The translations under genes and the position numbers were made by a program. DNA of 16,586 nt from an archaeon. GTDB lineage: Archaea > Hydrothermarchaeota > Hydrothermarchaeia > JALTZZ01 > JALUTC01. The notes beneath the pieces are model-generated. The model had not been told where the DNA came from and did not search any database. It saw nothing but the letters and a program-made list of their open reading frames with translations. Every line of letters begins with the position of its first letter. Position 1 is the stretch's first letter. The stretch lies in NCBI GenBank assembly GCA_027051265.1, contig JALTZH010000099.1:1-16586 (forward strand). The letters run 5' to 3'. Positions 7,231 to 14,560 of the stretch are shown one piece after another.

Positions 7231-8089
7231 TCTCGTATTATTATTTACGGTTCTTTTTAACGTTTCATACTCTCAGGAATTCGATTTAATCTTAGTTAGA
7301 GGTGATTTATTATACGATTACATTTCTATTGTTCCGTATTCATGTAAATACGACATACCAATATATTTTGTTAAAGATACGATAGATTATAATTTATTTA
7401 AAGATTTTTATAAAAAATATAAAAAAATATTAATAATAGGTGGATATGAGGCTGTTAGTAAAGACATTGAAAGAAAACTTTTAGAAATAGGATTTTATGT
7501 AAAAAGAATAGGATATCAAAATAGATATGAAACGTCATCACATGTTGCGATTGAACTTTTTAAAAAGAGCTCAAGAGCTATATTGGTTAGTGATGATTAT
7601 AATCTTTTAGAAGTTTCGGTTATTGCATGTAGATTAAAATATCCCGTTTTAATTTATAGAAACGAATATGTACCTTTTTCAGTAAAGCTTGCATTGGAGA
7701 AATTAGGTGTTAAAGAAATATTGGTATTAGGTAAGGAAAACATGGATATTAAAATGCTAAAAGTAAAGAGGATTCGTTTAAACGATATTGAAAAGAGAAA
7801 CTTGGACTCGTATTTTTTTATTCCGATTTTAATCTTTACTTTTATCTTTATCATAATAATTTTATTACGGAAGATATATAGAAGAAGGACTATAGTTTTA
7901 ACGGATGATGAGAAAAAAATAATTGAAGTTTTAAAGACATTCGGAGAGTTAACACAGGATAGATTGCCATTTATAACAGGATTTTCAAAAACAAAAATTT
8001 CTAACATCGTTAGGGAGCTCGAGAAAAAAAATCTAATAAAAAGAATACCGTACAAGAAAACGTGGAAAATAATTTTAAAAGAAAAATGA
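7187..8089 (+). CDS. Membrane-anchored protein: CWB2-like extracellular domain, one transmembrane helix, cytoplasmic winged helix
   Basis: The 300-residue protein reads as a one-component sensor. A signal peptide or N-terminal anchor (about 9-29, LLKLFNLVLLFTVLFNVSYS) is followed by a domain with alternating strands and helices and a cell-wall-binding-repeat-2-like signature. That signature includes KILIIGGYEAVSKDIERKL and RIGYQNRYETSSHVAIELF (compare the family RxGGxdRYeTA). A transmembrane helix at about 208-228 (FFIPILIFTFIFIIIILL) is followed by RKIYRRR, which by the positive-inside rule places the C-terminus in the cytoplasm. Residues 240-300 form a MarR-like winged helix (TDDEKKIIEVLKTFGELTQDRLPFITGFSKTKISNIVRELEKKNLIKR). 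The ATG at 7187 overlaps GINS by 44 bases; TTG codons at 7214 or 7217 would shorten that. Target genes are unknown. Confidence 0.75.
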   Translation: MPTHLRIKNLLKLFNLVLLFTVLFNVSYSQEFDLILVRGDLLYDYISIVPYSCKYDIPIYFVKDTIDYNLFKDFYKKYKKILIIGGYEAVSKDIERKLLEIGFYVKRIGYQNRYETSSHVAIELFKKSSRAILVSDDYNLLEVSVIACRLKYPVLIYRNEYVPFSVKLALEKLGVKEILVLGKENMDIKMLKVKRIRLNDIEKRNLDSYFFIPILIFTFIFIIIILLRKIYRRRTIVLTDDEKKIIEVLKTFGELTQDRLPFITGFSKTKISNIVRELEKKNLIKRIPYKKTWKIILKEK

Positions 8090-8157
8090 CAATATTTCAA
8101 AATTTTAACTTCATTTAAACTTTTTTAAACAGGTTTTATTATAAAATTGTATTCATA

Positions 8158-8165
8158 ATATTTAT
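8158..8165 (+). promoter_or_regulatory. TATA-like box for the nucleotide-sugar dehydrogenase gene
   Basis: ATATTTAT is centred about 29 nt before the ATG at 8191 and would start transcription at or just before that codon. This supports 8191 over the TTG at 8179 as the start. Evidence is motif plus spacing only. Confidence 0.4.
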
Positions 8166-8190
8166 CTATCCTTTTATTTTGTATAAAATT

Positions 8191-9462
8191 ATGGTTGTTG
8201 AAAAATTAGCAAGCAGAGATGTAACAGTCGGTATTCTTGGATTAGGATATGTTGGAACAACACTAGCTGCAGTCTTATTAAAAAACGGTTTTAAAGTAGT
8301 CGGATGTGATATAAACAAAAGTATCGTTGAAACATTAAAACATGGATGTTGTCATATAAAAGAGAAAAATTTGGATCACATCTTTAATAAGTACAAAATA
8401 GATGTTACGACAGATGTCGATCTTACTGTACGAAACTCTGATATAGTTATAGTTACTGTTCAAACTCCGTGGTTTTCTTCTGGACCTGATCTTTCATATG
8501 TAATTAACGCATGCAAAACAATCTCAAAAAATTTAAGCAAGAGGAAATTGATAATAATCGAAAGTACTTTACCAATAGGTACGATGAGAAATGTTGTTCT
8601 TAAAATTTTAAAAAGTTCTGGATTAAATCTTGGAGAATTTTATTTAGCATATGTACCGGAAAGAATCCTACCAGGAAATGCATTATACGAAATTGAACAT
8701 AATTCCAGAATAATAGGAGTAGCTGATGAAGAAAGCGGAATCGTTACAAAAAAATTCTATTCAACATTTGTAAAAGGTAAGTTGTATTTGACAAGTTTCG
8801 AGATTGCAGAAATGGTTAAACTTGTCGAAAATACATATCGTTACGTTAACATCGCTTTATCAAACGAGATTGCAATTCTATGCAAGAAACTTGGTTTAAA
8901 TTCAAAAGAGGTTATAGAGCTCGCGAATACACATCCAAGAGTTAATCTCTTAAATCCTGGGCCCGGAGTAGGAGGGGAATGTTTACCAAAAGATACAAGA
9001 TTCTTACTTAAAGTATTTGAGGAAATGGGTATTGAATCCAAAATTATAAAGGCATCAATAATGATAAACGAATCCATGCCTGAATATATTGCTGAATTAA
9101 TCATAAATTCAGTTCCCAAAGGAAAGATTTCCATCCTTGGATTAGCATATAAAGGAAATGTTGCTGATATAAGGAATTCTCCTTCCTTAAAAGTTATACG
9201 TAAAATAAAAGATCATTACAACATATACGTACATGATCCTTATATAAAAATCAACTGTAACGGAATTAAAGTATCCGATAATTTGGAAGAAGTTTTAAAA
9301 GATAGTAATGCGATAGTTATTTTAACAGATCATGATATATATAGATATATCGATTTAAATAAGATATCAAAACTCATGAAGAATAAAATAATCATAGATA
9401 CGAGAAATATCATAAATAAAAAACTTGCAGAAAGTTATGGTTTTAAAGTGTTATCCGTATAA
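8191..9462 (+). CDS. UDP-glucose/GDP-mannose dehydrogenase family enzyme, probably UDP-N-acetylmannosamine dehydrogenase type
   Basis: The enzyme oxidises the C6 alcohol of a nucleotide sugar twice, giving a uronic acid for surface polysaccharide or protein glycans. The 423-residue protein (from ATG 8191) has an N-terminal NAD-binding motif TVGILGLGYVGTTLA, then ESTLPIGTM and YVPERILPGNALYEI. The central helix carries EMVKLVENTYRYVNIALSNE. The catalytic-cysteine motif is NPGPGVGGECLPKD, and the C-terminal UDP-binding domain begins LGLAYKGNVADIRNSPS. The PERILPGN wording resembles WecC-type enzymes for N-acetylated sugars more than UDP-glucose dehydrogenase, but the substrate is inferred. An in-frame TTG at 8179 adds four residues and is less likely given the promoter spacing. 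It stands alone, convergent with DUF371. Confidence 0.88.
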   Translation: MVVEKLASRDVTVGILGLGYVGTTLAAVLLKNGFKVVGCDINKSIVETLKHGCCHIKEKNLDHIFNKYKIDVTTDVDLTVRNSDIVIVTVQTPWFSSGPDLSYVINACKTISKNLSKRKLIIIESTLPIGTMRNVVLKILKSSGLNLGEFYLAYVPERILPGNALYEIEHNSRIIGVADEESGIVTKKFYSTFVKGKLYLTSFEIAEMVKLVENTYRYVNIALSNEIAILCKKLGLNSKEVIELANTHPRVNLLNPGPGVGGECLPKDTRFLLKVFEEMGIESKIIKASIMINESMPEYIAELIINSVPKGKISILGLAYKGNVADIRNSPSLKVIRKIKDHYNIYVHDPYIKINCNGIKVSDNLEEVLKDSNAIVILTDHDIYRYIDLNKISKLMKNKIIIDTRNIINKKLAESYGFKVLSV

Positions 9463-9470
9463 TTAACAGG

Positions 9471-9487
9471 GATTTTCTTTTCTTTCT
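9471..9487 (+). terminator. Pyrimidine-rich T-tract terminator after the dehydrogenase gene
   Basis: The run GATTTTCTTTTCTTTCT begins 9 bases after the stop codon. Such T-rich tracts without a hairpin are a usual archaeal termination signal. It sits in the 47-base gap between two convergent genes. On the other strand, a TTTTT at about 9495-9499 could serve the DUF371 transcript. Confidence 0.4.
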
Positions 9488-9509
9488 AATGAACAAAAAG
9501 TTTTAAACA

Positions 9510-9926
9510 TCATAAAATATATAATAATATTTTAATTCTTTTATTTCTATTCTTAATCCGTTCTATAATTCTTCGATCCAAATCTTTTGCTGCTTTGTTT
9601 GAATTTATTGCCAACGTTCTTTTATCGATATAATTGCTTTTTCTAACAACAATATCTCTATTATCAGATAGGATTAATTTTTTAGAACCATGTGCAATAA
9701 CATGTTCCGTAATGTTATCTACTTTTATAATTATCTTTAGAATTGTTTCATCGTTTTTCAATTCGTTTTTAAAATCTTCATCTAATTCAGATAGCGATTT
9801 GTTACATCTTACTCCTATTATACAATCAGCTCGTATTGAGATTTCTTCATCTTTCGTTATTTCAAATGTTGTTCTATGTTTAGCTGTTATGTTCTCATGC
9901 CCATACGCTATGATCTCTTCCTTCAT
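9510..9926 (-). CDS. DUF371 family protein
   Basis: DUF371 is a conserved archaeal family of unknown function. The 138-residue protein shows its typical features: EEIIAYGHENITAKHRTTFEIT at the N-terminus (the GHxNIxAxHRTT motif), ISIRADCIIGVRCNKS, a central ITEHVIAHGSKKL, and IVVRKSNYIDKRTLAINSNKAAKDLDRRI near the end. No signal peptide or membrane segment is seen. Its ATG overlaps the FKBP stop by 4 bases (ATGA), so it is translated in tandem with the isomerase. The meaning of that pairing is not known. The tail is rich in Arg, Lys and Ile. Confidence 0.9.
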   Translation of the reverse strand: MKEEIIAYGHENITAKHRTTFEITKDEEISIRADCIIGVRCNKSLSELDEDFKNELKNDETILKIIIKVDNITEHVIAHGSKKLILSDNRDIVVRKSNYIDKRTLAINSNKAAKDLDRRIIERIKNRNKRIKILLYIL

Positions 9927-10630
9927 TTATGAGTTTTTTCTTCCTTTCTCTTATATGTTTCCTCAAATTTTATCTCTTTAATCTCTTTTAAATATTTAAA
10001 GACGTTATCTACAAATCTTGATTTTTCTGCTTGTATTAATGATAAGTTTTTAACATTTTCAGGAAGCTTAATCAATATCTTATCGTTTTCCACTTTTATA
10101 TTAACTTTATTCAGATCTAAACTCGTTATACTCATCTCAAAAAGAAACGATATCTTTTCCTCCAATGTTTTAGCAATGCTTTCAACCTTAACTTCATATT
10201 CAACAACTTTTCCAGCAAGTTCTGGATTGAAATCAACTTTAACTCTTCCTCCATCAACACTGATAATTTTTCCTACTACACCGTTAATTTCAACAATAAG
10301 GCCAGGAAGGGGAGTGATTCCTTGTTTTTTAAATTGTTTCATTGGAAATATTTTTATCAAACGATCATCTCTCTTACCAAAAGCTTTTTCTGGTGGTATT
10401 TCAACTCTTTTAGTTTCTCCAACTTTCATTCCAATAATTGCTTCTTCAAGTCCTTTGATAACATGTCCCTCACCAACAATTATGTTAATTGGTTTGTATT
10501 TATAACCTTCTTTATAAATCCCATGCTTTTTTGCTACGTCCTCATATGTTGTGTCGAAAACTCTTCCATCTTTGATTTTTCCTGTAAAACTTATTTTTAC
10601 GAAATCTCCAACCTTTACTTCTTCAGACAT
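9923..10630 (-). CDS. FKBP-type peptidyl-prolyl cis-trans isomerase, long archaeal form
   Basis: This is a cytoplasmic proline isomerase and chaperone. The 235-residue protein begins MSEEVKVGDFVKISFTGKIK, has FDTT and the FKBP core motif VGEGHVIKGLEEAIIGMKVGETKRVEIPPEKAFG, and then the insert-in-flap segment (about residues 88-130). The core returns with NPELAGKVVEYEVKVESI. A C-terminal extension of about 75 residues marks the long form found in Euryarchaeota. ATG 10630 is chosen because the family begins here; an in-frame TTG at 10660 would add ten residues of poor fit. A GTTTAAAC at about 10660-10667 is a possible TATA box about 34 nt upstream. It is the first gene of a two-gene operon with DUF371. 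Confidence 0.93.
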   Translation of the reverse strand: MSEEVKVGDFVKISFTGKIKDGRVFDTTYEDVAKKHGIYKEGYKYKPINIIVGEGHVIKGLEEAIIGMKVGETKRVEIPPEKAFGKRDDRLIKIFPMKQFKKQGITPLPGLIVEINGVVGKIISVDGGRVKVDFNPELAGKVVEYEVKVESIAKTLEEKISFLFEMSITSLDLNKVNIKVENDKILIKLPENVKNLSLIQAEKSRFVDNVFKYLKEIKEIKFEETYKRKEEKTHK

Positions 10631-10714
10631 AATAAATAAAAAATAATTGTTCTGTTGCAAGTTTAAACAATGGTAATAAAAAGCAAAATATGTATAGCAC
10701 CTTTCTTACTCTAA

Positions 10715-10780
10715 ATGATAAAAGTTCCAGTAGAATTAGATAATAAACTTAGAGAAAATAATTTTATTCTTATAGAATAA
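10715..10780 (+). pseudogene. Short open frame (21 codons) abutting the left end of the element; possible gene remnant
   Basis: The frame MIKVPVELDNKLRENNFILI plus Glu ends in TAA one base before the hairpin at 10782. An ATATGTATA about 20-28 nt upstream could be a TATA box for a leaderless start. It may be the 5' part of a gene cut by insertion, or a chance frame. I found no convincing continuation beyond the right end near 11558 (only MKPKRLVKNFYQA, then stop). I do not recognise a family. Confidence 0.25.
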
Positions 10781-10781
10781 T

Positions 10782-10796
10782 CCACTTTAGCAGTGG
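10782..10796. repeat. Left-end hairpin CCACT-TTAGC-AGTGG
   Basis: This is a perfect 5-bp stem with a 5-nt loop at the left edge of the gene-free stretch. The TTTAG string across stem and loop recurs in the loop of the right-side hairpin at 11461-11512, which suggests a shared terminal structure. Confidence 0.5.
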
Positions 10797-11265
10797 TTCA
10801 TCCCTATAAAGAAATAAACCTAAGTTTTCTTTCATTTTTGTGTACTTTCCGCAGAAGAGATTAGTTTTTGACAAATATTTCTCTTTAACTGAAACTTTTG
10901 TGAAACATTCTAAGATCATTACGAAAGACTATAGATTCAACTAAAATTAAATTTAACCATTACTACTTTGATCATTATTTTGCTACCTTTTTTTGCATAT
11001 TTATTTACTGTGTAACTATGGATCACAAAATTGATTTGAACTCGTTGTATAGATTCTTAACATCATTTTTCCTAGCTAAATTTGTTTTCAAAGAATACCA
11101 TTGCAAGCAATTAACATTTAGATAGAAAAATGTAGAAAAAAATCCTAAAGATTTTAAAAATTTAAAATTTCTTAAATATTAAAAATTATATAAAAATATT
11201 AGATAAAGAAATCAATAACAACTCAATCCCCAATATGGGTATATAACTAGAGACCTAATGGGACA

Positions 11266-11512
11266 GGTGCTACATTATGAAAATTTTAAATTTTGAAAAA
11301 TTTTATTTATCGATGAAGAAGTAACCTCCTGCTCCAATGACGGTATCGTAACCATCAGGAGCGGGAGATTATTCCTCATATCTCGTAAGGCCACTCATGT
11401 GGTAGCGGTCAATGTAGCTCCCAATGAGCCACTGATAAACATGAGGTGGCTGAGGAAGAAGCCCGTGCACGTATCCAAAATCCTTAAAATCCCTAAAATT
11501 TAGTGCACGGGC
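11266..11512 (+). ncRNA. GC-rich, highly structured segment; candidate omega RNA (reRNA)-like non-coding RNA
   Basis: About half of 11321-11470 is G or C, against roughly a third around it. Pairing read by hand is as follows. Stem A: 11326-11335 with 11358-11367 (10 bp), extended inside by 11338-11340/11355-11357 and 11342-11344/11351-11353. Stem B: 11372-11378 with 11451-11457 (7 bp), continued by 11391-11400 with 11439-11449 (10 bp, one bulge). Stem C: 11461-11470 with 11503-11512 (10 bp). The loop of B (11411-11418) can pair with 11269-11276 (8 bp, plus 2 more after a mismatch), making a pseudoknot. Stem A has a U:G pair on this strand that would be A:C on the other, which favours plus-strand transcription. 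Structure and position before a right end resemble TnpB omega RNA. No expression evidence exists. Confidence 0.4.
11297..11503 (+). pseudogene. Possible C-terminal tail of a lost TnpB-like protein
   Basis: A 68-codon stretch is open from the stop at 11294 to TAG at 11501, with no good start codon. It reads across the structured segment. Its tail, NEPLINMRWLRKKPVHVSK, is loosely reminiscent of the poorly conserved tails of archaeal TnpB proteins, whose coding ends overlap the guide RNA. The zinc-ribbon and RuvC residues are absent. The frame may be open only because this segment is GC-rich. Confidence 0.25.
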
Positions 11513-11546
11513 AACCATCAATAATTTACTCCCCAATGAAAGGGGG
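11461..11546. repeat. Right-end hairpins of the element
   Basis: The first hairpin has perfect 10-bp arms, GCCCGTGCAC (11461-11470) and GTGCACGGGC (11503-11512). The loop has 32 bases and holds three degenerate AATCC(n)TAAA-like units before TTTA. Without those units it would be a compact TTTA-loop hairpin like those at archaeal IS605 right ends, so the loop looks expanded. The second hairpin is CCCC (11531-11534) and GGGG(G) (11542-11546) with a 7-base loop, followed by CTGATGTCAATGA. Confidence 0.55.
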
Positions 11547-11635
11547 CTGATGTCAATGAAGCCTAAAAGACTAGTGAAAAATTTTTACCAGGCCTGAATC
11601 CCTATTTTCTTATGTAATTATGAAGATAAAATTGT

Positions 11636-12793
11636 TTATCCTTTTTCAAATATATGAATAACTGATGTTGAGCCACTTCCTCCTATATTATGAGTTAAAC
11701 CATAATCCGCATCCACTTGATTATAAGCTTTACCTCTCAACTGTAAAACAATTTCAACTGCCTGTGCTACACCTGTAGCTCCAACCGGATGTCCTTTAGC
11801 TTTCAAACCTCCACTTGGATTTATTGGGATTTTACCACCAATCCACGTTTCACCTTCTTCTACTGCTTTACCACCTTTACCTATTTGAACAAAACCTAAT
11901 GCTTCAATTGCAAGAATTTCTCCTATTGTAAATGCATCGTGAACCTCAGCTACTTGTATGTCTTTTGGTTCTAGTCTTGCCATCTTGTAAGCTTGTTTAG
12001 CAGCATATAATGTTGCTTCTTGAATAACTAAACTTCTTCTGTCAGATAGATTTATACTTGAAGATGCTTGAGCTGAAGCAATTATATATACTGGACTATC
12101 CGTATATTCCTTAGCAATTTCCTCATCCGCTAATATTATACATGCTGCTCCATCACTTATTGGTGAACAATCCAATAATCTTAAAGGATCAGCAACTAAT
12201 GGTGATCGTAGAACATCTTCAACAGTTATTTCTTTTCTAAATTGAGCTAAAGGATTTTTTGTTGCATGTTTATGATTCTTAACAGCAACCAATGCTAATT
12301 GCTCTCTTGTTGTTCCAAACTCATACATATGTCTTCTTGCTATTAATGCATATAGTCCAGGAAACGTCAACCCTATAAATGCTTCCCATTCCTGGTCAGC
12401 TGCTGTTGCTAAGATTTCTGTTGTTTTTTCAGTAACAACATCGGTCATTTTTTCAACACCAGCAACAGCAACGATTTTATGCATTCCAGATAATATTGCC
12501 ATAACTCCTTGTCTTAATGCAACACCTCCAGATGCGCAAGCATTTTCAACTCTAACTGCTGGTATTGGAGTTAAACCTGCATGATCAACTATAAGACTAG
12601 CTATATGTTCTTGATCAATGAATCTACCTGCAGACATATTTCCTATATACAACGCCTCTATATCCTTCCCTTCTATTCCAGCATCTTCTATTGCTTTAAT
12701 ACCAGCTTCTAAGAAGAGGTCACTAAAGCTTTTATCCCATAATTCTCCGAATTTTGTTATACCAACTCCTAGTACTGCAACTCTTTTTTTCAC
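11636..12793 (-). CDS. Acetyl-CoA C-acetyltransferase (archaeal thiolase of the mevalonate pathway)
   Basis: It condenses two acetyl-CoA to acetoacetyl-CoA, the first step toward archaeal isoprenoid lipids. The 385-residue protein shows the nucleophile motif [13 protein letters not shown] (Cys86 from this start), [16 protein letters not shown], the [10 protein letters not shown] histidine and [14 protein letters not shown]. The C-terminus [18 protein letters not shown] is typical of the archaeal subfamily, which lacks the usual C-terminal catalytic cysteine. I chose GTG at 12793: a GAGGTG lies 6 bases upstream. An in-frame GTG at 12802 would lack that site and overlap the HMG-CoA synthase stop. 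In methanogens and Thermococcales this enzyme binds HMG-CoA synthase through a DUF35 protein; no such gene follows here. Confidence 0.93.
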   Translation of the reverse strand: MKKRVAVLGVGITKFGELWDKSFSDLFLEAGIKAIEDAGIEGKDIEALYIGNMSAGRFIDQEHIASLIVDHAGLTPIPAVRVENACASGGVALRQGVMAILSGMHKIVAVAGVEKMTDVVTEKTTEILATAADQEWEAFIGLTFPGLYALIARRHMYEFGTTREQLALVAVKNHKHATKNPLAQFRKEITVEDVLRSPLVADPLRLLDCSPISDGAACIILADEEIAKEYTDSPVYIIASAQASSSINLSDRRSLVIQEATLYAAKQAYKMARLEPKDIQVAEVHDAFTIGEILAIEALGFVQIGKGGKAVEEGETWIGGKIPINPSGGLKAKGHPVGATGVAQAVEIVLQLRGKAYNQVDADYGLTHNIGGSGSTSVIHIFEKG

Positions 12794-12795
12794 AT

Positions 12796-13833
12796 TTACC
12801 ACCTCAACTTATTTCTAAACTTTGCATATATCGAATAATCTATATATCTTTTATTGTTTATGTAAAAATCAACAGTTCTATTGTTATTTCTTTTCTTTGT
12901 TATACAATCTTTGACAACAAAACTAAACGCATCACTTCCAGCTCCAGATCCATATGAAACGAGTAAAATCCTTTCTCCTGGATTTGCTTTATCCAATACT
13001 CTACAGAAACCTATTAGACTTGATGCCGAGTACGTATTACCAATCTTATCTACTACGAATCCATGCTTAAGCTGTTCTTTATTAAAACCAAGCATCTTTG
13101 CTACTCTTATTGGAAATTTTCCGTTGGGTTGATGAAAGACTACATGATTAAAGTCCTTTGGCTTTAAGTTAAGTTTTTCCATCAAACCTTTAGCAGCGTT
13201 GTATATATGTTTAAAATATGCAGGCTCTCCTGTAAATCTACCTCCATGTTTTGGATAATCTTGCTTTGCTCTTCTCCAAAAATCTGGAGTATCTGTTGTA
13301 TATGAAAATGTTCCTTCCAATTCTGCAATAACCTCATTTCTTCCTATAATAAAAGCAGCTGCTCCACTTGCAGCTGTATATTCTAAAGGATCTCCAGGTG
13401 ATGATTGAGCAGTATCACTACCTACTGCTAAACCGTATTTTATCATATTGGATTTAACTAAACCAAAACATATTTGCATTGCAGCAGTTCCTGCTTTGCA
13501 TGCGAATTCTAAATCAACTAGCATAACATCTGGCGTAGCTCCAATAGCTTCTGCAACTATAGTTCCACTTGGTTTAACTGCATATGGATGAGATTCCGAT
13601 CCTATAAATATTGCTTGAATATCTTTTGGATTAATTTTTGCCATTTTTAACGCGTTTCTACTTGCTTCTACTGCTAATGTAACAACATCCTCATCAAGAG
13701 ATGCGACAGCTTTTTCTGATATTAATAAACTAGATCGTATTTTGACAGAATCTTGCCCCCATATTCTAGCGATTTCTTCAACTTTAATTCTATAGAGAGG
13801 AATATAGACACCATATGCAACTATACCAACCAT
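12796..13833 (-). CDS. Archaeal hydroxymethylglutaryl-CoA synthase
   Basis: It joins acetyl-CoA to acetoacetyl-CoA giving HMG-CoA for the mevalonate pathway. From ATG 13833 the protein has 345 residues, the usual archaeal length. It opens [20 protein letters not shown]. Active-site motifs are [12 protein letters not shown] (Glu near 80), [11 protein letters not shown] (Cys112) and [11 protein letters not shown] (His near 234), with [13 protein letters not shown] near the end. The upstream GTG at 13842 would add three residues, but AAGGTG 6 bases before 13833 supports the ATG. The start overlaps the regulator's TAA by one base (TAATG). The last 35 residues are Asn/Lys/Tyr-rich and extend past the catalytic domain. 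Regulator, synthase and thiolase form one operon. Confidence 0.95.
   Translation of the reverse strand: MVGIVAYGVYIPLYRIKVEEIARIWGQDSVKIRSSLLISEKAVASLDEDVVTLAVEASRNALKMAKINPKDIQAIFIGSESHPYAVKPSGTIVAEAIGATPDVMLVDLEFACKAGTAAMQICFGLVKSNMIKYGLAVGSDTAQSSPGDPLEYTAASGAAAFIIGRNEVIAELEGTFSYTTDTPDFWRRAKQDYPKHGGRFTGEPAYFKHIYNAAKGLMEKLNLKPKDFNHVVFHQPNGKFPIRVAKMLGFNKEQLKHGFVVDKIGNTYSASSLIGFCRVLDKANPGERILLVSYGSGAGSDAFSFVVKDCITKKRNNNRTVDFYINNKRYIDYSIYAKFRNKLRW
12800..12805 (-). promoter_or_regulatory. Shine-Dalgarno GAGGTG that fixes the thiolase start
   Basis: GAGGTG stands 6 bases before the GTG at 12793 and lies within the last codons of the HMG-CoA synthase gene. It argues that the thiolase is re-initiated inside the operon at 12793, not at 12802. 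Confidence 0.6.
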
Positions 13834-14549
13834 TATAGACACCTTAATTTTTCTTTAAGTTTATTCACATCATCACACTTAGCAACAGAAATTGCATCAA
13901 TTTTAGCAAGTTCGATTCCAAATTCATCAATATTACCGCATATAACAATTAAAGAAGGTTTTATAGGAGAAATGCGTACAGCAATAAAAGGACTGCGACC
14001 AAACTTAACGTTTGTAAAAATTAGAGCTCTATCAGAAGTTAAACCAAATATTTTTAAGAAATCTTCATAACTATATTCTTTTATAACTTTTAAACTATCT
14101 AATAGAGTATATCCATATATCTTTCTATCATTTCCTTTTAATATTAATTCTAATTCCAGTTTTTTACAGAAATCTTCTATATCATAAGGAAATGCAAACT
14201 CTTTAATCTCGATGAAATCTTTTCTCTTTATAGTTTTTACGTTAAGATATTTTTTCAGTACTCTAAAATTATTTTTTTTATCAAGTTTTATTAACGCATT
14301 TACGAACCTTTTGATAAACATTGCTCCAGGATTTTTTCGTCTACATCTTTCATAATCGGATAGAACACTTGGGGATACCTTTAAAAGCTTTGATAATTCA
14401 AGTTTAGAAACGTTAAAGATCTCACGCCATTTTTTCAAGGTTAAACATGGATTTTCAGAGAGAACAATTTCACCGGCAATTCTCTCTTTAAACTCCTTAA
14501 TAATATCGTCTATGTTATCACTTTCCAATGTCTGCATATAAAAATTCAT
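13833..14549 (-). CDS. COG1709-type HTH transcriptional regulator of the mevalonate operon
   Basis: This 238-residue archaeal protein has an XRE/Cro-type helix-turn-helix at about residues 37-75 ([38 protein letters not shown]). A C-terminal domain follows with [34 protein letters not shown], presumably a ligand-sensing or dimer domain. Genes of this family commonly precede archaeal HMG-CoA synthase and thiolase, so control of isoprenoid precursor synthesis, and of its own operon, is the best guess; the ligand is not known. ATG 14549 is used. An in-frame ATG at 14537 lies about 27 nt from a TTTAAAT box and could be a leaderless start instead. Confidence 0.85.
   Translation of the reverse strand: MNFYMQTLESDNIDDIIKEFKERIAGEIVLSENPCLTLKKWREIFNVSKLELSKLLKVSPSVLSDYERCRRKNPGAMFIKRFVNALIKLDKKNNFRVLKKYLNVKTIKRKDFIEIKEFAFPYDIEDFCKKLELELILKGNDRKIYGYTLLDSLKVIKEYSYEDFLKIFGLTSDRALIFTNVKFGRSPFIAVRISPIKPSLIVICGNIDEFGIELAKIDAISVAKCDDVNKLKEKLRCL
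13840..13845 (-). promoter_or_regulatory. Shine-Dalgarno AAGGTG for HMG-CoA synthase
   Basis: AAGGTG lies 6 bases before the ATG at 13833, inside the last codons of the regulator gene. It supports translation from 13833 within the operon. Confidence 0.55.
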
Positions 14550-14560
14550 CAATTTTTAAA

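Larger units (their letters stand above)
10782..11558 (+). mobile_element. Decayed or non-autonomous IS200/IS605-type element
   Basis: This stretch between FKBP and thiolase has no intact gene. Its left edge is a hairpin, CCACTTTAGCAGTGG, followed by GTTCATCCC. Its right edge has a G:C hairpin whose loop ends TTTAG, then a CCCC/GGGG hairpin and CTGATGTCAATGA. Subterminal imperfect hairpins and a GATGTCA-like right end are features I associate with archaeal IS200/IS605 elements, which lack inverted terminal repeats. The middle (about 10800-11220) is AT-rich. It holds only short frames, such as 10810-10941 (ending KHSKIITKDYRFN) and 11018-11125 (35 codons), which I cannot match to TnpA or TnpB. 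No transposase catalytic motif is visible, so mobility would need a helper. Exact ends are inferred. Confidence 0.45.

Noticed and set aside
8179-8190. TTG at 8179 as the dehydrogenase start
   Set aside because: The ATG at 8191 lies at the expected distance from the TATA-like box and the extra residues (MYKI) are not part of the family.
10631-10660. Ten-residue N-terminal extension of FKBP from TTG 10660
   Set aside because: The family starts with the MSEEVKVGD-like segment at ATG 10630; the extension is AT-rich leader or promoter sequence.
11018-11125. 35-codon frame beginning MDHKIDLNSLYRF in the gene-free stretch
   Set aside because: No recognisable motif, no convincing promoter or ribosome binding site, and it lies in AT-rich, stop-laden sequence; probably chance.
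11160-11310. AT-rich inverted strings (AAAATTTTAAATTTTGAAAAATTTT-like) as an origin or integration site
   Set aside because: No ORB-type repeats, no replication initiator gene nearby and no direct repeats; simple AT-rich composition explains the palindromes.
11471-11500. Short AT-rich repeats as a CRISPR array
   Set aside because: The units are about 9 bases, degenerate, contiguous and without spacers; they sit in a hairpin loop.
11321-11512. Structured segment as RNase P RNA or SRP RNA
   Set aside because: I looked for the conserved cores of both RNAs (RNase P CR-I/CR-V and the SRP GGAA/AGCA loop motifs) and did not find them; the position beside element ends fits a mobile-element RNA better.
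11461-11512. G:C hairpin as a Rho-independent-type terminator for thiolase
   Set aside because: It lies over 120 bases past the thiolase stop with no T-run after either arm on the minus strand, and archaea do not generally use hairpin terminators.
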